The translations under genes and the position numbers were made by a program. From positions 992,001 through 1,056,000 of the forward strand of contig NZ_CP070961.1 of NCBI RefSeq assembly GCF_017086465.1: a stretch of DNA of 64,000 nucleotides. Reading direction: 5' to 3'. The DNA is from Nocardioides sp. zg-1228. GTDB taxonomy: Bacteria; Actinomycetota; Actinomycetes; Propionibacteriales; Nocardioidaceae. Positions 52,863 through 61,530 of the stretch are shown here, piece after piece. The notes beneath the pieces were generated by a model, which was not told the DNA's origin, did no database searches, and saw only the letters and a list, made by a program, of their open reading frames with translations. How positions within the stretch are numbered: position 1 is the stretch's first letter; the number at the start of each line of letters is the position of its first letter.

Positions 52863-53855
52863 TCAGGCGTCGACGGTGGACATGTCGCCGTAGCGGTCGC
52901 CGGTGACGGCGTCGCGCGGCACGGCCTGCTCCAGCGCGGCCAGGTCGTCGGCGGTGAGGTCGACGTCGAGGGCGCCGACGTTCTCCTCGAGGTAGCGCAC
53001 CCGCTTGGTGCCGGGGATCGGCGCGACGCCGAGGCCGTCGTCGCCCTGGGCGAGCACCCAGGCGAGCGCGAGCTGTCCGGGGGTGCACCCCTTGGTGGCG
53101 GCGATCTCCCGGACCTTGTCGACGAGGGCCAGGTTGGCGTCGAGGGCGTCGCCGCTGAAGCGCGGGAAGCGGCCGGTCGCGCGGGAGTCGTCGGCCGCCA
53201 GCGACTCACGGGTCACGGCGCCGGTCAGGATGCCGCGCCCGAGGGGGGAGTAGGGGACCAGGCCGATGCCGAGCTCGCGCAGGGTCGGGATGACCTCGTC
53301 CTCGAGGTCGCGCGTGAACAGCGAGTACTCCGACTGCAGCGCGGTGATCGGGTGCGTCGCGTGGGCGCGCCGGATCGTCTCGGCGGAGGCCTCGGAGAGG
53401 CCGAGGTGGCGGACCTTCCCGGCCTGGACCAGCTCCTGCATCGCGCCGACGGTCTCCTCGATGGGCACCGACCGGTCGACCCGGTGCTGGTAGTAGAGGT
53501 CGATGTGGTCGACGCCGAGCCGCTCGAGGGAGGCGTCGCACGCGCGGCGGACGTAGTCGGGCGAGCCGTTGATGCCGACCCAGGAGCCGTCGGGGTTGCG
53601 CTCGTTGCCGAACTTGGTGGCGAGCTGCACCTCGTCGCGCCGGCCGTCGATGGCCCGGCCGACCAGCCGCTCGTTGGTGAACGGGCCGTACATGTCGGCG
53701 GTGTCGAGGAAGGTCACGCCGAGGTCGAGGGCGCGGTGGATCGTGTCGATGCCCGACTGCTCGTCGGGGGTGCCGTAGAACTCCGACATCCCCATGCAGC
53801 CCAGGCCGAGCGCCGAGACGGTGAGGGTGCCGATCTGTCGTGTCTGGATGGTCAT
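52863..53855 (-). CDS. Aldo/keto reductase
   Basis: 330 residues, TIM-barrel oxidoreductase. [12 protein letters not shown] at the start, catalytic tetrad residues Asp and Tyr in [14 protein letters not shown], Lys in QLATKFG and His in [13 protein letters not shown]-binding region [17 protein letters not shown] near the end. It reduces aldehydes or ketones; substrate unknown. ATG at 53855 starts the conserved strand; GTG codons just upstream are possible. It lies 34 bases after the corrected end of a MerR gene on the same strand, which probably regulates it. Confidence 0.88.
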   Translation of the reverse strand: MTIQTRQIGTLTVSALGLGCMGMSEFYGTPDEQSGIDTIHRALDLGVTFLDTADMYGPFTNERLVGRAIDGRRDEVQLATKFGNERNPDGSWVGINGSPDYVRRACDASLERLGVDHIDLYYQHRVDRSVPIEETVGAMQELVQAGKVRHLGLSEASAETIRRAHATHPITALQSEYSLFTRDLEDEVIPTLRELGIGLVPYSPLGRGILTGAVTRESLAADDSRATGRFPRFSGDALDANLALVDKVREIAATKGCTPGQLALAWVLAQGDDGLGVAPIPGTKRVRYLEENVGALDVDLTADDLAALEQAVPRDAVTGDRYGDMSTVDA

Positions 53856-53889
53856 GGCCACCACCCTTCGCCTTCGAGTGCGCTCCAGG

Positions 53890-54265
53890 TCAAGGGGTCG
53901 GCGCGACCTGGTGCTCGTAGAGGGCGATCTTGTGGTCGATGGCGCGGAGGTGGGAGGTCACCTCGGCGAGCTCGCGCTCGACGACGTCGCGGTGGGGCGA
54001 GCAGGAGTCCGAGCCGCTCGGCCTCGGTGCCGTCGCCTGCACGCACCAGGGCGGCGTAGCGGCGCACGTCACGGATGGGCATGCCGGTGGCCCGCAGCCG
54101 GGTGACCATCTCGATCCACCGCAGGTCCTCCTCGGTGTAGCGGCGGTGACCCGACGGGGCCCGCTCGACCGCGTGCAGCAGGAGCCCGTCGCGCTCGTAG
54201 TAGCGCAGGGTGTGGGCGGTCAGCCCGCTCCGTGCGGCCGCCTCGGCGATGCTCAGGCCGGTCAT
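53890..54265 (-). pseudogene. MerR-family regulator interrupted by a frameshift
   Basis: The first frame gives a MerR winged-helix domain: SIAEAAARSGLTAHTLRYYE, then GHRRYTEEDLRWIEMVTRLR, and further to TEAERLGLLLA. It then runs into an arginine-rich nonsense tail that would end at 53852. The expected helix, [20 protein letters not shown], then HKIALYEHQ, continues in another frame and stops at 53890. Removing one base in the run of four G at 53994-53997 joins the two parts into a normal MerR of about 124 residues. Either the gene is recently broken or the base is an assembly error. It precedes an aldo/keto reductase gene and would normally control it. Confidence 0.8.
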
Positions 54266-54312
54266 CGGACCAGTGTGAGACCTGGAGCGTGCTCGAAGTC
54301 AAGCCCCGCGGG

Positions 54313-55110
54313 TCAGTCGCCGAGCGCGGGCCGGACCGCCTCCGCGGTGGCGTAGGGCCCGCCGACGTACTCGGCCTCCGCGTCGTCGTGCGGCCCGGGC
54401 TCGACGCGCCCGGCGTGGGCCTCGGCGTCGTCCTGCGGCTCGTAGCCCAGCCGGCGACCGGGCTCGAGGTCCCACCACGCGCGGGTGTTGGCGCTGATGC
54501 CGTAGAGCACCGCGTAGCCCGGCGCGGGCGTGGTGAGCGCGGCCTCGACCATGCGCACGCAGTCGCCGTGCGAGAGCCAGGTCGACAGGCTGCGCACGCT
54601 CGTCGGCTCCTCCAGGAACGAGCCGATGCGGCACGCCACGACGTCGAGGCCGTGGCGGTCGGAGAAGAGCTGCAGCAGCGCCTCCGCCGCCACCTTCGCG
54701 ACGCCGTAGTAGGTGTCGGCCCGCGGCAGGGCCTGCACGGACAGCTCGCCGTCGGCACGCGGCGTCCGGCCCACGGCGTGGTTGGAGGAGGCGTAGACCA
54801 CGCGGGGCACGTCGTGGCCGACCATCGCGTCGAGCAGGGCCGCGGTGGTGACGACGTGGGACGTCAGCTCGTCGGGCAGCGACGCCTCCCGGGGGATGCC
54901 CGCGAGGTGCACGACCGCGTCGAGCGGCTGCGCGGCGAACGCCGCCTCGACGGCGTCCGCGTCGGCGCAGTCGGCCTCGTGCCAGGCGAACGGGGTGCCG
55001 TCGGGCGCGGGCACCAGGTCGAGGCCGACGACGTCGTGCCCGAGGTCGACGAGCCCGGCCGTGACGACCCGACCGATGCTGCCGGCCGCGCCGGTGACCA
55101 GGACGCGCAC
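54313..55110 (-). CDS. NAD-dependent epimerase/dehydratase, uronate-dehydrogenase-like
   Basis: 265 residues. Rossmann motif GAAGSIGRVV (7-16), short-chain catalytic TYYGVAKVAAE (Tyr and Lys), and WLSHGDCVRMVEAAL, which is typical of uronate dehydrogenases. These oxidise galacturonate or glucuronate at C1. The C-terminal stretch is rich in Asp/Glu/Ala. GTG start 7 bases after the PNP stop, with GAGG before it, so it is the second gene of a PNP transcript. Function by similarity only; other sugar-nucleotide-type substrates are possible. Confidence 0.75.
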   Translation of the reverse strand: MRVLVTGAAGSIGRVVTAGLVDLGHDVVGLDLVPAPDGTPFAWHEADCADADAVEAAFAAQPLDAVVHLAGIPREASLPDELTSHVVTTAALLDAMVGHDVPRVVYASSNHAVGRTPRADGELSVQALPRADTYYGVAKVAAEALLQLFSDRHGLDVVACRIGSFLEEPTSVRSLSTWLSHGDCVRMVEAALTTPAPGYAVLYGISANTRAWWDLEPGRRLGYEPQDDAEAHAGRVEPGPHDDAEAEYVGGPYATAEAVRPALGD

Positions 55111-55117
55111 CCCGACC

Positions 55118-55930
55118 TCAGATCCTGGTGACGACCTGGCTGAGCAGGCCGCCCATCCGGCTGGCCGCGGACCGTCCGGCCTCGAGGACCTCCTCGTGGT
55201 TGAGCGGCTCGCCGCTCAGGCCCGCGGCGAGGTTGGTGACCAGGCTGATGCCCAGCACCTCCATGCCCGCCTCGCGGGCCGCGATCGCCTCGAGCGTGGT
55301 GCTCATGCCGACGAGGTGCCCGCCCATGATGCCGGCCATGCGCACCTCGGCGGGGGTCTCGTAGTGGGGGCCGGGGAACTGCACGTAGACGCCCTCGTCG
55401 AGCGTGGGGTCGACCTCACGGCACATCGCGCGCAGGCGGGGGCTGTAGAGGTCGGTGAGGTCGATGAAGTTGGCGCCCACGACGGGGCTGGTGCCCGTCA
55501 GGTTGATGTGGTCGGAGATCAGCACCGGCTGGCCGGGCTGCCACCCCTCCTTGAGGCCGCCGCACCCGTTGGTGAGGACGATGGCCGAGCAGCCGGCCGC
55601 GGCCGCCGTACGCACCGGGTGGACGACCGCTGCGACGCCCTTGCCCTCGTAGAAGTGGGTGCGGGAGAGGAAGACGAGCAGGTTCTTCTCGCCGCTGCGG
55701 ATGGAGCGGATCTTGCCGCTGTGCCCGGCGACCGCGGCGGCGCTGAAGCCGGGTAGGTCGGTGGTGTCGATCTCGGCGGTGGCGTCGCCGAGGGCGTCGA
55801 CGGCCGGGAGCCAGCCGGAGCCCAGGACCAGGGCGATGTCGTGGCGCTCGACGCCGGTCAGCTCGGCGAGCCTGGCGGCGGCCTCGGCGGCGGTCTGGTA
55901 GGGCGTGGGGGCGACGTCTGCATGGCTCAC
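55118..55930 (-). CDS. deoD: Purine nucleoside phosphorylase
   Basis: 270 residues, trimeric low-molecular-weight type. Phosphate site VLGSGWLPAVD, RTHFYEGKG, base/ribose pocket VLTNGCGGLKEGWQPG, FPGPHYETPAEVRM and GMSTTLEAIAAREAGM. It cleaves inosine and guanosine (and deoxy forms) with phosphate, completing the route from adenosine through Add. TAGAGT lies exactly 7 bases before the GTG at 55930, no Shine-Dalgarno, so leaderless. Followed by a uronate-dehydrogenase-like gene. Confidence 0.95.
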   Translation of the reverse strand: MSHADVAPTPYQTAAEAAARLAELTGVERHDIALVLGSGWLPAVDALGDATAEIDTTDLPGFSAAAVAGHSGKIRSIRSGEKNLLVFLSRTHFYEGKGVAAVVHPVRTAAAAGCSAIVLTNGCGGLKEGWQPGQPVLISDHINLTGTSPVVGANFIDLTDLYSPRLRAMCREVDPTLDEGVYVQFPGPHYETPAEVRMAGIMGGHLVGMSTTLEAIAAREAGMEVLGISLVTNLAAGLSGEPLNHEEVLEAGRSAASRMGGLLSQVVTRI

Positions 55931-55975
55931 GTCGCGAACTCTAGACGGACCGGTGCCCGAGCCCGGCCCCGGCGT

Positions 55976-56428
55976 TCAGAGGCCGGTGGAGCGGCAGGCG
56001 CGCCGGCGCAGCGCGGCGACGTAGTCCTCGGGAGCACCCGCGGCCTCGGCCGCGTCGGCGAGGACGCCGAGGTAGGACGCCGACGGCAGGCCGCCCTCGT
56101 AGGCGTCGAGGACGTAGGCCCACACCACCAGCTCGCCGGTGAGGGTCTGCACCCGCACCTTGGTCTTGCGGTAGAGGCCGGTGTCGGCGGACTCCCAGCC
56201 GTCGAGCGCGCGCTCGTCCTCCGGCGTGACGTCGTAGACCGCCACGAACACCTGCTCGAAGGGGTCCTGCACGATCGTCGACAGGGCGCCGTCCCAGCCG
56301 TGCTCCTCGCCGCCGAACGTCAGCCGCCAGCCCGTGAGCCAGCCCGTGGAGTGCAGGATCGAGTGGGGGCAGCGCTCCCCCATGCGGGCGGGATCGAGGT
56401 TGGTCCCGTAGGCGGCGTACAGGGTCAC
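55976..56428 (-). CDS. Gamma-glutamylcyclotransferase-like protein
   Basis: 150 residues. LYAAYGTNLDPARMGERCP at the start carries the YGxN motif that binds the gamma-glutamyl group. Later RALDGWESADTGLYRKTKVRV is also typical. Family members release 5-oxoproline or act on related amide bonds. The GTG at 56428 is preferred: TATCGT lies exactly 7 bases upstream (56436-56441), giving a leaderless start, and the product begins at the conserved strand. Divergent from lpd, with 67 bases between. In M. tuberculosis a similar protein gene lies next to lpdA, as I recall. Confidence 0.83.
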   Translation of the reverse strand: MTLYAAYGTNLDPARMGERCPHSILHSTGWLTGWRLTFGGEEHGWDGALSTIVQDPFEQVFVAVYDVTPEDERALDGWESADTGLYRKTKVRVQTLTGELVVWAYVLDAYEGGLPSASYLGVLADAAEAAGAPEDYVAALRRRACRSTGL

Positions 56429-56495
56429 GGGCCACACGATAACCAGCCACCACCTCGGGTGTTCCCTCTGCGCGGAGGACAACTAGGCTGGTCGG

Positions 56496-57899
56496 GTGAC
56501 CGACACCCACTTCGACACCCTCGTCCTCGGCGCCGGCCCCGGTGGCTACGTCGCCGCGATCCGCGCAGCCCAGCTCGGCCAGAAGGTGGCCGTGGTGGAG
56601 GAGAAGTACTGGGGAGGTGTCTGCCTCAACGTCGGGTGCATCCCGTCCAAGGCCCTGCTGAAGAACGCCGAGCTGGCGCACACGCTCCAGCACGAGAAGG
56701 CCAAGTACGGCATCGAGGGCGACGCCACCATGGCGTTCGGCCCCACCCACAAGCGCAGCCGCGACGTGAGCGCCGGCATCGTCAAGGGCGTCCACTTCCT
56801 GATGAAGAAGAACAAGATCACCGAGATCGACGGCTGGGGCACCCTGACCAGCGCGACCGGCATCGACGTCAAGGACAAGGACGGCCAGACCACCGGCTAC
56901 ACCTTCGACAACCTGATCCTCGCCACCGGCGCCACGGTGCGCCTCGTGCCCGGCGTCGAGCTCAGCGACAACGTCGTGACCTACGAGGAGCAGATCCTCA
57001 CCGACCAGCTGCCGGGCTCGATCGTCATCGGCGGCTCCGGCGCGATCGGCGTGGAGTTCGCCTACGTGATGGCCAACTTCGGTGTCGACGTGACGATCGT
57101 GGAGTTCCTCGACCGGATGGTCCCCACCGAGGACGCCGACGTGTCCAAGGAGCTGCTCAAGCACTACAAGAAGCTCGGCGTGAAGGTGCTGACCTCCACC
57201 GCGGTGAAGAAGGTCGAGGACACCGGCTCGGGCGTCAAGGTCACCATCGCGCCCGCGGCGGGCGGTGACGAGCAGGTGCTCGAGGCCGACAAGTTCCTCG
57301 CGGCCTTCGGCTTCGCCCCGCGCGTGAAGGGCTTCGGCCTCGAGAACGTCGGCGTCGCCGTCTCCGAGCGCGGGGCCATCGAGATCGACGACTACTGCCG
57401 CACCAACGTCGACAACGTCTACGCCATCGGCGACTGCACCGGCAAGCTGATGCTCGCCCACGTCGCCGAGGCGATGGGCATCGTGGCCGCCGAGACGATC
57501 AACGGCGCCGAGACGATGCCGGTCGAGTACGACTTCGTGCCCCGCGCGACCTACTGCATGCCGCAGATCGCGTCGTTCGGCTACACCGAGGCCCAGGCCA
57601 CGGAGAAGGGCTACGACGTCAAGACCGCGACGTTCCCCTTCACCGCCAACGGCAAGGCGATGGGCCTCGGCGAGGCGTTCGGCTTCGTGAAGGTCGTCGC
57701 CGACGCCGAGCACAACGAGATCATCGGCACCCACATGATCGGCCCCGACGTCACCGAGCTGCTGCCCGTGATGACCCTGGCCCAGAAGTGGGACCTGACC
57801 GCCGACGAGGTGGCCCGCAACGTCTTCGCTCACCCGACCCTGGGCGAGGCCGTCAAGGAGGCCGTCCACGGCATCGCCGGTCACATGATCAACCTCTGA
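56496..57899 (+). CDS. lpd: Dihydrolipoyl dehydrogenase
   Basis: 467 residues. FAD motif [17 protein letters not shown] (9-25), redox disulfide [13 protein letters not shown] (45-57), NAD motif [18 protein letters not shown], and the C-terminal HAHPTLGE-like [16 protein letters not shown] with the catalytic His-Glu pair. It reoxidises dihydrolipoamide in pyruvate and 2-oxoglutarate dehydrogenase and related complexes. TAGGCT lies 6 bases before the GTG start at 56496 (leaderless). Followed 10 bases later by a second flavoprotein of the same superfamily. Confidence 0.95.
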   Translation: MTDTHFDTLVLGAGPGGYVAAIRAAQLGQKVAVVEEKYWGGVCLNVGCIPSKALLKNAELAHTLQHEKAKYGIEGDATMAFGPTHKRSRDVSAGIVKGVHFLMKKNKITEIDGWGTLTSATGIDVKDKDGQTTGYTFDNLILATGATVRLVPGVELSDNVVTYEEQILTDQLPGSIVIGGSGAIGVEFAYVMANFGVDVTIVEFLDRMVPTEDADVSKELLKHYKKLGVKVLTSTAVKKVEDTGSGVKVTIAPAAGGDEQVLEADKFLAAFGFAPRVKGFGLENVGVAVSERGAIEIDDYCRTNVDNVYAIGDCTGKLMLAHVAEAMGIVAAETINGAETMPVEYDFVPRATYCMPQIASFGYTEAQATEKGYDVKTATFPFTANGKAMGLGEAFGFVKVVADAEHNEIIGTHMIGPDVTELLPVMTLAQKWDLTADEVARNVFAHPTLGEAVKEAVHGIAGHMINL

Positions 57900-57909
57900 G
57901 GCCTGCTGC

Positions 57910-59301
57910 ATGAGTGATCACATCGTCATCATCGGCGGCGGCCCCGGCGGCTACGAGGCCGCCCACGTCGCCGCCCAGCTCGGGGCCGAGGTCACCGTCG
58001 TCGACACCGACGGCGTCGGCGGCTCCGCGGTCCTCACCGACTGCGTGCCGAGCAAGACGCTCATCGCCACCGCCGAGCTGATGACCGAGATGTCGACGGC
58101 GCAGGAGCTCGGGGTCAACTTCCACGACCTCCAGGGCGACGCGGCCACGACGATCAACGTCGACCTGGCCCGGGTCAACGCCCGCGTCAAGCAGCTCGCG
58201 GCCGACCAGTCGAGCGACATCGCGGCCCGGCTCGACCGCGACGGCGTACGCGTGCTGACCGGCCGCGGCCGCCTGGGCCCCGACCTGACGGTGGTCGCCA
58301 CGACCGCCGACGGCGAGGAGACGCTGCAGGCCGACGCCGTCATCGTCGCGACGGGCGCGGCGCCGCGCACGCTGCCCAGCGCGCAGCCCGACGGCGAGCG
58401 GATCCTCACCTGGGAGCAGGTCTACGACCTCACCGAGGTGCCCGAGAAGCTCATCGTGGTCGGCTCGGGCGTCACCGGCGCGGAGTTCGCCAGCGCCTAC
58501 CTCTCGCTCGGCATCGACGTGACGCTGGTCAGCAGCCGCGACCGGGTGCTGCCCGGTGAGGACGCCGACGCCTCGGCCGTGCTGGAGGACGTGCTCACCC
58601 GTCGCGGGATGAACGTGCTCGGCCGCTCGCGCATGCAGTCGGTCACCCGCGACGGCGACGAGGTCACCGTGACGCTCACCGACGGTCGCACGGTCTCCGG
58701 CAGCCACTGCATCCTCGCCCTCGGCTCGGTGCCCAACACCGCCGACCTCGGGCTCGAGGAGGCCGGAGTGGCCGTCGACGAGGGCGGCTTCATCACCGTC
58801 GACCGGGTCTCGCGCACCTCGGCGCGCGGCATCTACGCCGCGGGCGACTGCACGGGCGTGCTGATGCTCGCGTCGGTGGCGGCGATGCAGGGCCGCATCG
58901 CGATGTGGCACTTCCTCGGCGACGCCGTCGCGCCCCTCGACCTCAAGAAGGTCTCCTCCAACGTGTTCACCTCCCCGGAGATCGCCACCGTCGGCTGGTC
59001 GCAGCACGCCGTCGACGCCGGCGAGATCGCCGCCGAGGTCGTCACCCTGCCGCTGGCCGGCAACGCCCGCGCCAAGATGCAGGGTGTGCGCGACGGCTTC
59101 GTCAAGCTCTTCTGCCGGCCCGGCACCGGCATCGTCGTCGGGGGAGTCGTGGTCGGTCCCCGCGCGTCCGAGCTCATCCACCCCGTGTCGGTCGCGGTCG
59201 CGGAGTCGCTCACGGCCGACCAGCTCGCCCACGCGTTCACGGTCTACCCGTCGATGAGCGGCTCGATCGCCGAGGCCGCCCGCCGGCTGCACCACGTCTG
59301 A
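57910..59301 (+). CDS. LpdA-type NAD(P)H:quinone reductase lacking the redox disulfide
   Basis: 463 residues. The pyridine nucleotide-disulfide fold is complete (GGGPGGYEAAHVAAQLG, GSGVTGAEFASAYLSLG, YAAGDCTG). But the redox site reads GGSAVLTDCVPSK: only the second cysteine remains, so the lipoamide reaction is impossible. The C-terminal His-Glu pair of true Lpd enzymes is also replaced (VYPSMSGSIAEAA). M. tuberculosis LpdA (Rv3303c) has the same change and acts as a quinone reductase, so I infer that role. GAGG at the lpd stop codon serves as its ribosome site. Confidence 0.87.
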   Translation: MSDHIVIIGGGPGGYEAAHVAAQLGAEVTVVDTDGVGGSAVLTDCVPSKTLIATAELMTEMSTAQELGVNFHDLQGDAATTINVDLARVNARVKQLAADQSSDIAARLDRDGVRVLTGRGRLGPDLTVVATTADGEETLQADAVIVATGAAPRTLPSAQPDGERILTWEQVYDLTEVPEKLIVVGSGVTGAEFASAYLSLGIDVTLVSSRDRVLPGEDADASAVLEDVLTRRGMNVLGRSRMQSVTRDGDEVTVTLTDGRTVSGSHCILALGSVPNTADLGLEEAGVAVDEGGFITVDRVSRTSARGIYAAGDCTGVLMLASVAAMQGRIAMWHFLGDAVAPLDLKKVSSNVFTSPEIATVGWSQHAVDAGEIAAEVVTLPLAGNARAKMQGVRDGFVKLFCRPGTGIVVGGVVVGPRASELIHPVSVAVAESLTADQLAHAFTVYPSMSGSIAEAARRLHHV

Positions 59302-59359
59302 GTCCCCGCGCCCCCTGTAACCTCGGGGGTTCGACGTTCGTCCTTGGGGGAGAAGAGAC

Positions 59360-60592
59360 ATGAAGACCCGTTCCCGCCTGCTGCCGCTCGCGCTCGCCGT
59401 GAGCGCGCTGCTGCTGCCCGCGGCCGTCTCCGCGCCCGCGTCGGCAGAGCCGCGGCAACGTGTCGAGGCGTGGTCCACGCCCGGCAGCACGGCGATCACC
59501 ATCACCGGGCACGGCTACGGCCACGGGCGCGGCATGTCGCAGTACGGCGCCCTCGGCGCGGCCCAGCAGGGCCTCACCTGGCAGCAGATCAACGAGTTCT
59601 ACTACCCCGGCACCACCTGGGGGCAGGTGCGCGGCAAGCTGCGCGTGCTGATCACCGCCGACACCGGCCGCGACGTCCAGGTCGTGGCCGAGCGCGGGCT
59701 CAAGGTCACCAGCCTCGGCCGCGGCCGCACCTGGCGGATCCCGCAGCTGCCGGCGAAGAAGTGGCGGCTCATCGCGCAGGGCGACCGCACCGCCGTCCAG
59801 CGCACCAAGGGCGGTGGGTGGCGCACGTGGAAGACGTTCCGCGGCGAGGGCGAGTTCCGCGCCGCCGACGGCCGGCTCACCCTGGTGCTGCCCGGCGGCC
59901 GGCGCGACTACCGCGGCACCCTGCAGTCGGTCGCGGCCCGCCAGGGCGGCAAGCGCCAGACCGTCAACCGCATCGGCATGGAGGCCTACCTGCGCGGCGT
60001 CGTGCCCGAGGAGGTGCCGGCGCTCTGGGAGCCCGCGGCGGTCAGCGCCCAGTCCGTGGCGGCGCGCACCTATGCGGCGTTCGAGCGCTCGCACCCCGCA
60101 GCGCCCCACTACGACCTCTGCGACACCGCGCTCTGCCAGGTCTACGGCGGCGCCGACGTCGAGCACCCGTCCGCCACCGCCGCGATCCGCGCCACCGCCC
60201 GTCAGGGCCTCTTCCACGGCGGCCGCCCGGCGTTCACCCAGTTCTCCGCCAGCAACGGCGGCTTCTCCTCGGCCGGGTCGATGCCCTACCTCGTGGCGCA
60301 GGCCGACCCCTATGACGGCCTGGCCAACCCGACGTACGCCACGTGGTCGACGACCGTCGACGACACGCAGGTCGAGAAGCACTGGCCCGACCTGGGCGAC
60401 CTCACCGGCATCGAGGTCGTCTCCCGCGACGGCAACGGCGACTGGGGCGGTCGCGTCACCGAGATGGCGTTCGTCTTCACCGGCGGCCGGGCCACCGTCA
60501 GCGGCGACACCGTCCGCTCCTACCTCGGCCTCTACTCCGACTGGTTCACCTTCGCCGTGACCCCGCGCCAGAACGGCCCCGCCCGCCCGTGA
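59360..60592 (+). CDS. Secreted SpoIID/LytB-domain protein
   Basis: 410 residues. Signal peptide (ends near ASA, about 29). ITITGHGYGHGRGMSQYGAL (about 47-66) and GMEAYLRGVVPEEVPALWEP followed by AQSVAARTYA are the hallmarks of the SpoIID/LytB domain. Sporulation SpoIID is a lytic transglycosylase of peptidoglycan. In non-sporulating actinobacteria the role is presumably cell-wall remodelling. GGGGAG lies about 8 bases before the ATG. A hydrophobic lipoprotein gene follows with a GTGA overlap. Confidence 0.87.
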   Translation: MKTRSRLLPLALAVSALLLPAAVSAPASAEPRQRVEAWSTPGSTAITITGHGYGHGRGMSQYGALGAAQQGLTWQQINEFYYPGTTWGQVRGKLRVLITADTGRDVQVVAERGLKVTSLGRGRTWRIPQLPAKKWRLIAQGDRTAVQRTKGGGWRTWKTFRGEGEFRAADGRLTLVLPGGRRDYRGTLQSVAARQGGKRQTVNRIGMEAYLRGVVPEEVPALWEPAAVSAQSVAARTYAAFERSHPAAPHYDLCDTALCQVYGGADVEHPSATAAIRATARQGLFHGGRPAFTQFSASNGGFSSAGSMPYLVAQADPYDGLANPTYATWSTTVDDTQVEKHWPDLGDLTGIEVVSRDGNGDWGGRVTEMAFVFTGGRATVSGDTVRSYLGLYSDWFTFAVTPRQNGPARP

Positions 60593-61530
60593 CCCGACGC
60601 CTCCGGCTCGCGGCGGCGCTCGTCGCCCTCGCGCTCGCCGCCTCCGCGTGCGACTCCGGCCAGGCGGCCGGCGACGGCGAGACCGACCTGCCGGACCTCG
60701 GCCTCGGCACCGAGCCGACCAGCGACATCGACTACGTCGCGCTGGGCGACTCGTTCTCGGCCGGACCGTTCATCGGCACGATGCGCACCGACCCCCAGGG
60801 CTGCGCCCGCTCCAAGGACAACTACCCCGCCTTCCTGGCCGACTGGCTCGAGGTCGCGAGCTACACCGATGTGACCTGCTCCGCGGCCACGACGGCCGAC
60901 CTCTACGAGCCGATGCTGACGTTCGACGGCCAGACGACCCCTCCGCAGCTCGACGCGGTCTCGGCCGACACCGACCTGGTCACCCTCGGGATGGGGGGCA
61001 ACGACTTCGGGATCTACGAGGCGCTGATCCAGTGCCAGGCCGGCACGGGGGCCGCCTGTCCGGTCGAGCGGCTGCGCGCCGACGCGGCCAGGGTCGCCGG
61101 ACGGATCCAGCAGGCGGTGCGACGCATCACGCGTGCCGCGCCGGACGCCGAGGTGCTGGTCGTCGGCTATCCGGACATCCTGCCGAGCGACGGCTCCTGC
61201 CCCGCCGTCGGTGTGCCCGCCGACGTCCTGCGGCCGGTGGCGGAGGTCGCCGGCGTCCTCAACGACTCGCTGCGCAGGGGTGCACTGGCCGCGGGCGCGT
61301 CCTACGTCGACATGGCGGCGGTCTCCGACGGGCACGACGTGTGCGCGAAGGGCCGCGCCTGGGTCAACGGACCGCAGTTCCGCGCAGGCATCGCCGCGCC
61401 GTTCCATCCCAAGGTCAACGGCATGCGTGCCGTGGCGACCGAGGTGTTCCGCGAGGTGACGGGGGAGGACCCCGAGGTCACCGAGCACGCCGAGCCCGAC
61501 CCCGACGTGGTCGTCGTCAACGAGGGCTGA
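60589..61530 (+). CDS. SGNH/GDSL-hydrolase lipoprotein
   Basis: 313 residues. Lipobox SAC (Cys21) after a hydrophobic leader. Catalytic blocks: GDSFSAGP (nucleophile Ser), LGMGGNDFGIYEAL (oxyanion Gly and Asn), and FHPKVNGMRAVA (His). Cysteine pairs suggest disulfides, as in secreted actinobacterial lipases and esterases. It hydrolyses an ester outside the cell; substrate unknown. It starts inside the SpoIID-domain gene's stop (GTGA), so both act together at the cell envelope. It ends 14 bases into the convergent pyruvate carboxylase gene. Confidence 0.87.
   Translation: MTRRLRLAAALVALALAASACDSGQAAGDGETDLPDLGLGTEPTSDIDYVALGDSFSAGPFIGTMRTDPQGCARSKDNYPAFLADWLEVASYTDVTCSAATTADLYEPMLTFDGQTTPPQLDAVSADTDLVTLGMGGNDFGIYEALIQCQAGTGAACPVERLRADAARVAGRIQQAVRRITRAAPDAEVLVVGYPDILPSDGSCPAVGVPADVLRPVAEVAGVLNDSLRRGALAAGASYVDMAAVSDGHDVCAKGRAWVNGPQFRAGIAAPFHPKVNGMRAVATEVFREVTGEDPEVTEHAEPDPDVVVVNEG

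Noticed and set aside
53890-54265. Programmed ribosomal frameshift in the MerR gene
   Set aside because: The junction has no typical slippery heptamer and no evident stimulatory structure. A simple base insertion or sequencing error explains it better.
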